A DNA stretch of 10,390 bases from Thermodesulfobacterium sp. GTDB lineage: Bacteria > Desulfobacterota > Thermodesulfobacteria > Thermodesulfobacteriales > Thermodesulfobacteriaceae. Both the position numbers and the translations under genes were made by a program. The DNA lies in contig JAGGXL010000029.1 of the NCBI GenBank assembly GCA_021163085.1, forward strand, positions 1-10,390, in the 5' to 3' direction. Of this stretch, positions 6,593 to 10,390 are shown one piece after another. Below the pieces are notes generated by a model. That model had not been told where the DNA came from. It was given only the letters and a program-made list of their open reading frames with translations, and did not search any database. The first letter of the stretch is position 1; the number at the start of each line of letters is the position of its first letter.

Positions 6593-7714
6593 TTATAAAA
6601 TCATTGGCATTACAAGATAAAGGAAACCCTCATCTCTATATCCTGTGATTATTGCAGGGGTTCTTTCTTCTCCTATTTTAATTTCCACTTCTTCTGAATT
6701 CATTATTGTAAGAGCATCTAAAATATATTCTGCATTATAACTTATAGTAAGGGGTTTTCCTTCATAGATAGCACTCAATTTAACCTGAGCTTTTCCCATC
6801 TCGGTTTCCTGTGAGGTAAGAATAATTTCATTGGGTTTAAACTCAAAAGTAACAGGTTTAAACCTTTCTGTTATAACTAAAGAGACCCGTTTTAAAGCAT
6901 CTATCAATAATTTTCTATCTACTTTCAGTATATTCTCATTAGAAGAGGGTATTACACTTCTGTAATCAGGATAGGTTCCCTCGATAGTTCTTGCAAAGAA
7001 TACTGAATTTGATGTCCAGAGCACCACGTAGTTGTTTATATATCCCAGTTTTACTACCAGCTCCTCTTCTGCAATGTCTTCTATCTGTTTAGCAGCTTTT
7101 CTTCCTACAATAAAGCCCTCATTAAAATTCGCATTTTCTATTCCTGCTACCTCTCTGTCAAGTTTAACAAGTCTGTGCCCATCTGAAGCAACAGCTCTTA
7201 AAATGCCCTCATCTTTTAAAGGTTCAAAATAAATTCCTCCTAAAACAAAATGACTTTCTTCTTTAGAGGTAGCAAATATAGTATTTGATATTAATTCTGT
7301 TATTACCTTTCCAGGAATTTCAAGAGCTCCTTCTTCTATAAATTCAGGTAAACTTGGAAATTCCTCACTATCAATAATAGCTAAATTATACATAATCCTT
7401 TCCTGAGCATCTTTCACAACAAGCCTGTTATCATCTTTAATAAGATAAACTTCATCTTCGGGGAAATTTTTAATTATTTCATAAAATTTTCTTGCAGGTA
7501 CACAAAAAGAGGTTTTATCTCCTTCCACTTCAGCAAAGATTTTTCCCTTATATCCTATTTCCAGATCTGTGGAAAGAAAATTTAGATAACTTTCTGTGGG
7601 TTCGTATTCTATTAGAACCATAGATAAAACAGCCATAGAAGCCTTTTTATCTGCAACTCCTTCAACTTTTTTTAGTATTTTCCCCAATCTTGAAGTTTCA
7701 ACTTTGGCTTTCAT
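6593..7714 (-). CDS. dnaN: DNA polymerase III beta subunit (sliding clamp)
   Basis: This 373-residue protein has the usual clamp length. The dimer forms the ring that tethers DNA polymerase III and other partners to DNA. Recognisable family segments are SHFVLGGIYFE near 154-164, ASDGHRLVKLDR at the middle-domain boundary (about 176-187) and the C-terminal LVMPM-I-L, which lines the partner-binding pocket. The usual MPMRL end is MPMIL here. The ATG at 7714 is fixed by GGAGGT 6 bases upstream (7721-7726). It is first in the operon with gyrB and hpt. dnaA and recF, often beside dnaN, are not adjacent. Confidence 0.95.
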   Translation of the reverse strand: MKAKVETSRLGKILKKVEGVADKKASMAVLSMVLIEYEPTESYLNFLSTDLEIGYKGKIFAEVEGDKTSFCVPARKFYEIIKNFPEDEVYLIKDDNRLVVKDAQERIMYNLAIIDSEEFPSLPEFIEEGALEIPGKVITELISNTIFATSKEESHFVLGGIYFEPLKDEGILRAVASDGHRLVKLDREVAGIENANFNEGFIVGRKAAKQIEDIAEEELVVKLGYINNYVVLWTSNSVFFARTIEGTYPDYRSVIPSSNENILKVDRKLLIDALKRVSLVITERFKPVTFEFKPNEIILTSQETEMGKAQVKLSAIYEGKPLTISYNAEYILDALTIMNSEEVEIKIGEERTPAIITGYRDEGFLYLVMPMIL

Positions 7715-7720
7715 AAATTA

Positions 7721-7726
7721 ACCTCC
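7721..7726 (-). promoter_or_regulatory. Ribosome binding site of dnaN
   Basis: GGAGGT on the - strand with 6 bases to the ATG gives an optimal Shine-Dalgarno arrangement and decides the start. Confidence 0.85.
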
Positions 7727-7746
7727 TTTTAGTCCCGATTTTTAAA

Positions 7747-7755
7747 ATTATAGCA
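7747..7755 (-). promoter_or_regulatory. Probable extended -10 promoter of the dnaN operon
   Basis: On the - strand TGC directly precedes a perfect TATAAT (plus-strand 7747-7752), giving an extended -10. The -35 position is poor (around ATGCAA), as often seen with extended -10 promoters. A start of transcription near 7740 would leave a leader of about 25 bases containing the Shine-Dalgarno site. Confidence 0.6.
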
Positions 7756-7789
7756 TAAAAATTTGAAGTTGCATTTAAAAATTTTTAAT

Positions 7790-9184
7790 TTATCTTGTAT
7801 TTGACAACCTTTTCAAGATTTCTTTTGCAATTATAACTCCTGAAATTGAAGCCTGAATCAAACCTCTTGTAATTCCCCCTCCGTCACCTGCTATAAAAAG
7901 GTTCTTGATTTCAGTTTCAAGAGAATTATTTAATTTCAGTCTGGTACTATAGAATTTAACCTCTACTCCGTAAAGAAGAGTATAAGGAGAATTTATACCA
8001 GGTGCAATTTTATCAAGAGCTTCAAGCATTTCTAAAATATTTACCAAATACCTATAAGGTAAAACAAAACTAAGATCTCCCGGAGTAGCAGCTTTTAAAG
8101 AAGGTTTAACAGGATTTTTAGAAATTCTTGCTTCGGTTGATCTTCTTCCTTTCCTGATATCTCCCAATCTTTGAATAATAACCTCTTTTCCTAAAAGATT
8201 GGCAAGTTTTGCAATATTTGTTCCGTATAAAGTAGGTTCTTTGAAGGGTTCGGTAAAGTATGTGCTACATAAGATAGCGAAATTGGTATTTTCTGTCTTT
8301 TTATAGCTATAACCGTGCCCATTGACAGTCCATACTCCATTTACATTTTCTATGATAACTTCTCCATAAGGGTTAACGCAAAAAGTTCTTGCAAGATCAT
8401 CAAAGGTTTTGGAATAATATAAAATCTTTGGTTCATAACAAAGTGAGGTCAAGTCTTCCATTACAGAGGCAGGGACCTCAACCCTGACTCCTATATCTAC
8501 AGGATTTATTGTAGTGGTTAATTTCAATCTTTTTGCTTCAGCTTCTAACCAGTTACTTCCCGCTCTTCCTGGAGCAATCACCACATAATTAGCTAAAATT
8601 TTAGTTCCATCTTTAAGTTTAATTCCTTTGACTTTTTTTCTTGAAGTTAAAATCTTAGTTACAGGTGCTTCAAAAAAGATGTCTGCTTTTTTTAAAATTA
8701 TGTCTTTTAAATTTTTTAAAATTTTTTTACATTTTTCAGTCCCGATATGTCTTATTTTAGAGGGTACAAATATAAGACCATATCTGGAACATACTTTTTT
8801 TATTTTTTCTATATTTGAAACATCGGGAGCATAAATTTTTTTAGGAGCACCCATTTTTACATATATGCTATCCACATAATTAATTAAACTTATAAGTTCA
8901 GTTTTTGAAATATAATCTGAAAGGAATCCTCCAATTTCAGGAGAAAGAGTTAGTTTGCCGTCGCTAAAAGCTCCTGCTCCTCCCCATCCATTCAACATAT
9001 CGCAAACTTTGCAATTCAAACAACTTCCCAATTTTTCTATATAACAGGTTCTTTTTTCAATATCCTTCCCTTTTTCAATTATAGCTACTTTTAGATCGCT
9101 TTTTGAGACTAATTCCAAAGCTGTAAATATTCCTGCGGGTCCGGCTCCAACGATGACTACATCGTAGTGTTTTTTTAAGTTCAT
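7790..9184 (-). CDS. COG2509-like FAD-dependent dehydrogenase
   Basis: This 464-residue flavoprotein starts with an FAD-binding Rossmann motif, VGAGPAGIF (12-20, GxGxxG). A glycine-rich stretch, GWGGAGAFSDGKLTL (66-80), follows. The FAD-closing segment FIAGDGGGITRG is near 430-441, and a last helix lies near the C-terminus. I recognise the pattern as the uncharacterised FAD-dependent dehydrogenases of COG2509; the substrate is unknown. Four cysteines cluster at 47, 55, 58 and 61 (CxxCxxC plus one) just before the glycine-rich stretch and could bind a metal or an Fe-S cluster. No signal peptide is visible, so it is presumably cytoplasmic. ATG at 9184 has no clear Shine-Dalgarno sequence. The dnaN promoter lies within about 45 bases of its stop, so it is probably its own transcription unit; read-through is possible. 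Confidence 0.85.
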   Translation of the reverse strand: MNLKKHYDVVIVGAGPAGIFTALELVSKSDLKVAIIEKGKDIEKRTCYIEKLGSCLNCKVCDMLNGWGGAGAFSDGKLTLSPEIGGFLSDYISKTELISLINYVDSIYVKMGAPKKIYAPDVSNIEKIKKVCSRYGLIFVPSKIRHIGTEKCKKILKNLKDIILKKADIFFEAPVTKILTSRKKVKGIKLKDGTKILANYVVIAPGRAGSNWLEAEAKRLKLTTTINPVDIGVRVEVPASVMEDLTSLCYEPKILYYSKTFDDLARTFCVNPYGEVIIENVNGVWTVNGHGYSYKKTENTNFAILCSTYFTEPFKEPTLYGTNIAKLANLLGKEVIIQRLGDIRKGRRSTEARISKNPVKPSLKAATPGDLSFVLPYRYLVNILEMLEALDKIAPGINSPYTLLYGVEVKFYSTRLKLNNSLETEIKNLFIAGDGGGITRGLIQASISGVIIAKEILKRLSNTR

Positions 9185-9205
9185 AGCTTATTTAATTTTT
9201 TGAAC

Positions 9206-9233
9206 TTGCTAAAATCTTAAAATTTATTATAAT
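9206..9233 (+). promoter_or_regulatory. Probable promoter of tRNA-Gly
   Basis: TTGCTA (9206-9211), a 16-base spacer and a perfect TATAAT (9228-9233) lie about 33 bases before the mature tRNA 5' end. The -10 region ATTATAAT is self-complementary, so it might also serve the divergent FAD-dehydrogenase gene on the other strand, though no -35 is evident there. Confidence 0.6.
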
Positions 9234-9266
9234 TTTAATCATAAAAAGCATTTTTTGCTATAAAAA

Positions 9267-9338
9267 GCGGGCGTAGCTCAGGGGTAGAGCGGAAGCTTCC
9301 CAAGCTTCAGGTCGCGGGTTCGAATCCCGTCGCCCGCT
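9267..9338 (+). tRNA. tRNA-Gly (anticodon CCC)
   Basis: A full cloverleaf is visible. The acceptor GCGGGCG (9267-9273) pairs with CGCCCGC (9331-9337), followed by discriminator T. The D arm GCTC/GAGC, the anticodon stem GAAGC/GCTTC around the loop TTCCCAA, and the T arm CGGG-TTCGAAT-CCCG are all present. The anticodon CCC reads GGG. The 3' CCA is not encoded and must be added after transcription. The gene converges on the - strand HIT-like gene with only 4 bases between them, leaving no room for an ordinary terminator. Confidence 0.97.
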
Positions 9339-9342
9339 CAAT

Positions 9343-10390
9343 CTATTTTAAAAATTTCTTTATTTCTTCTGCAAGCATAAAGGGGTCCGTTGCTACAACA
9401 GAAGTTCCAGCATAAAGCTCCATCCCACCTATATCTGAAGTTCTGTTTGAAAGTTCTCCTCTATCAACAATCCTTGTAAAGAAAATGTCTTCAGAGTTGA
9501 GAGGAGGCATAAAAATAGCCAGATTAAAACTCCTTACACCCAGTTGATAATATATTTTTAAAATAAAACTAATAGATTCTGCAAGTTCTAAAAAATCAGA
9601 AGAAAATAAAAGAATTTCTTTTTCTTTTATAGGAGTAATGTGAACCACTATTTTTGTTTTTTGATATGTAAAAGCAAGTTCTAAACTTTTATGAATTTTA
9701 TAAATATCTTCAAAGTATTCAGATCCATAAGAGAATTTATAATTTTCTCTTATCTGAGTGTAAAATTTTTGTTTTCCATAAGGTTCTTCTGAAATCAGTG
9801 CATGGGCATGCCCATGTATTAAACTGGCACCTGCCCTCCATAGACAATTCCACATAAAAAATGGGTATATAGCTTTCCTGTCAAATTTATTGGCCCTTTC
9901 AAACCACTTTAAGGCAACTTCCAGATAATCTTTTATTTTTTTAGCATCTTCTGTAAGAGGGTTATGGTCTTTAAATATTATTACTGCATGGAGATAATCA
10001 TATTTTGCTATATTGCTTGCTGTAATACAATGTTTTCCTTCCACTCTTCCGAAAACATCTAAAGGGGTTTTTTCAAAAGGATTGCAAAAGGGGTCTTTTT
10101 TGCTCTTTTCAATTAATTCGTTTAAATCTTCACTAACTTTTACATCTATAGGTCTTTTGGCTCTTAGTTCATTAAAAAGAGTGCTTTCTAAAGTTATTTT
10201 GTTAGTTACTCTAACAATTTTTTGAATTTCGCAATTTTTAAATTTTTCATCTATCTGGGGTTTCATTTTATCTGGAATCTTAAGTTTCCCGGTTTTTATA
10301 TAAAAAGTATAGATACGATTAAAAAGAATTCTTTCTTCTTCTGATAAATTTTCAACAACTTTTGGAAGATTATGGATGTTTTTAACGATA
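9343..10390 (-). CDS. HIT/GalT-superfamily nucleotidyl transferase-like protein, partial
   Basis: The first ATG inside the window is at 10266, but the frame stays open to the right edge with protein-like sequence (about 41 more codons, including NLPKVVENLSEEE). The true start therefore probably lies beyond 10390. The C-terminus is complete at TAG 9343-9345. The hallmark is HGHAH (codons at 9802-9816), matching the H-x-H-x-H histidine triad. The context (WRAGASLIHGHAHALIS) resembles galactose-1-phosphate uridylyltransferase/ATP adenylyltransferase-like proteins, where the central histidine carries the nucleotidyl group. The GalT active site usually ends in Gln, whereas a third His is present here. 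A nucleotide-sugar or nucleoside-phosphate reaction is likely. The substrate cannot be told, and only single cysteines (DPFC, KHC) hint at possible metal sites. Confidence 0.75.
   Translation of the reverse strand, partial: IVKNIHNLPKVVENLSEEERILFNRIYTFYIKTGKLKIPDKMKPQIDEKFKNCEIQKIVRVTNKITLESTLFNELRAKRPIDVKVSEDLNELIEKSKKDPFCNPFEKTPLDVFGRVEGKHCITASNIAKYDYLHAVIIFKDHNPLTEDAKKIKDYLEVALKWFERANKFDRKAIYPFFMWNCLWRAGASLIHGHAHALISEEPYGKQKFYTQIRENYKFSYGSEYFEDIYKIHKSLELAFTYQKTKIVVHITPIKEKEILLFSSDFLELAESISFILKIYYQLGVRSFNLAIFMPPLNSEDIFFTRIVDRGELSNRTSDIGGMELYAGTSVVATDPFMLAEEIKKFLK

Noticed and set aside
7732..7740. AGTCCCGAT occurring three times in the window (also near 4013 and 8741)
   Set aside because: Two copies lie in coding sequence where they encode Ile-Gly-Thr. 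There is no regular spacing or shared context, so a repeat family is not supported.
8873..8881. DnaA-box-like CTATCCACA, suggesting a replication origin near dnaN/gyrB
   Set aside because: A single imperfect copy inside the FAD-dehydrogenase coding region, with no cluster and no dnaA nearby.
9267..9338. tRNA gene as an integration site for a mobile element
   Set aside because: No second copy of the tRNA 3' end, no integrase and no transposase in the window.
9801..9816. Perfect 16-bp palindrome CATGGGCATGCCCATG
   Set aside because: It is the coding sequence for the HGHAH triad; alternating CAT codons make the palindrome by coincidence.

Overview
The window looks like a chromosomal segment from an AT-rich, probably anaerobic and possibly thermophilic Gram-negative bacterium with periplasmic multihaem cytochromes. 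Thermodesulfobacteriota is my best guess. It rests on low GC, a GyrB carrying the proteobacterial-type insertion of roughly 165 residues, a pentahaem cytochrome c and a small Rieske/cytochrome b6/subunit IV complex. It is inference and no database was consulted.

Left part, + strand (290-3213). A secreted cytochrome with five CxxCH motifs is read through an in-frame TGA at 1235-1237 and ends at a strong intrinsic terminator (1614-1635). The peptide on both sides of the TGA reads as one continuous protein. A small hairpin starts 13 bases after the TGA with its tip about 23 bases after it, so the codon may specify selenocysteine. Next comes a three-gene operon with ATGA overlaps: a Tat-type Rieske protein, a b6-type cytochrome b and a subunit-IV-like protein with the PEWY quinol-site motif. 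Together these make a menaquinol-oxidising complex. The cytochrome b frame is broken at a run of ten T and is restored by a -1 shift.

Middle, - strand (7714 down to about 3254). This is a probable operon of dnaN (beta clamp), gyrB, hpt (purine salvage) and a previously unlisted 40-residue membrane protein overlapping the end of hpt. After it lies an interrupted small ORF that is restored by a +1 shift at CTT TAA G. The two transcription units converge near 3214-3254.

Right part. A COG2509-like FAD-dependent dehydrogenase (- strand), a tRNA-Gly(CCC) gene (+ strand), and a HIT/GalT-superfamily nucleotidyl-transferase-like gene (- strand). The last gene is open to the right edge of the window and is therefore partial.

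The observation most worth following is the candidate selenocysteine-containing pentahaem cytochrome next to a b6f-like complex that lacks its own c-type cytochrome subunit. The caution is that three reading-frame interruptions lie within about 2.2 kb, so sequence error must be excluded for the two frameshifts. The TGA has independent support.
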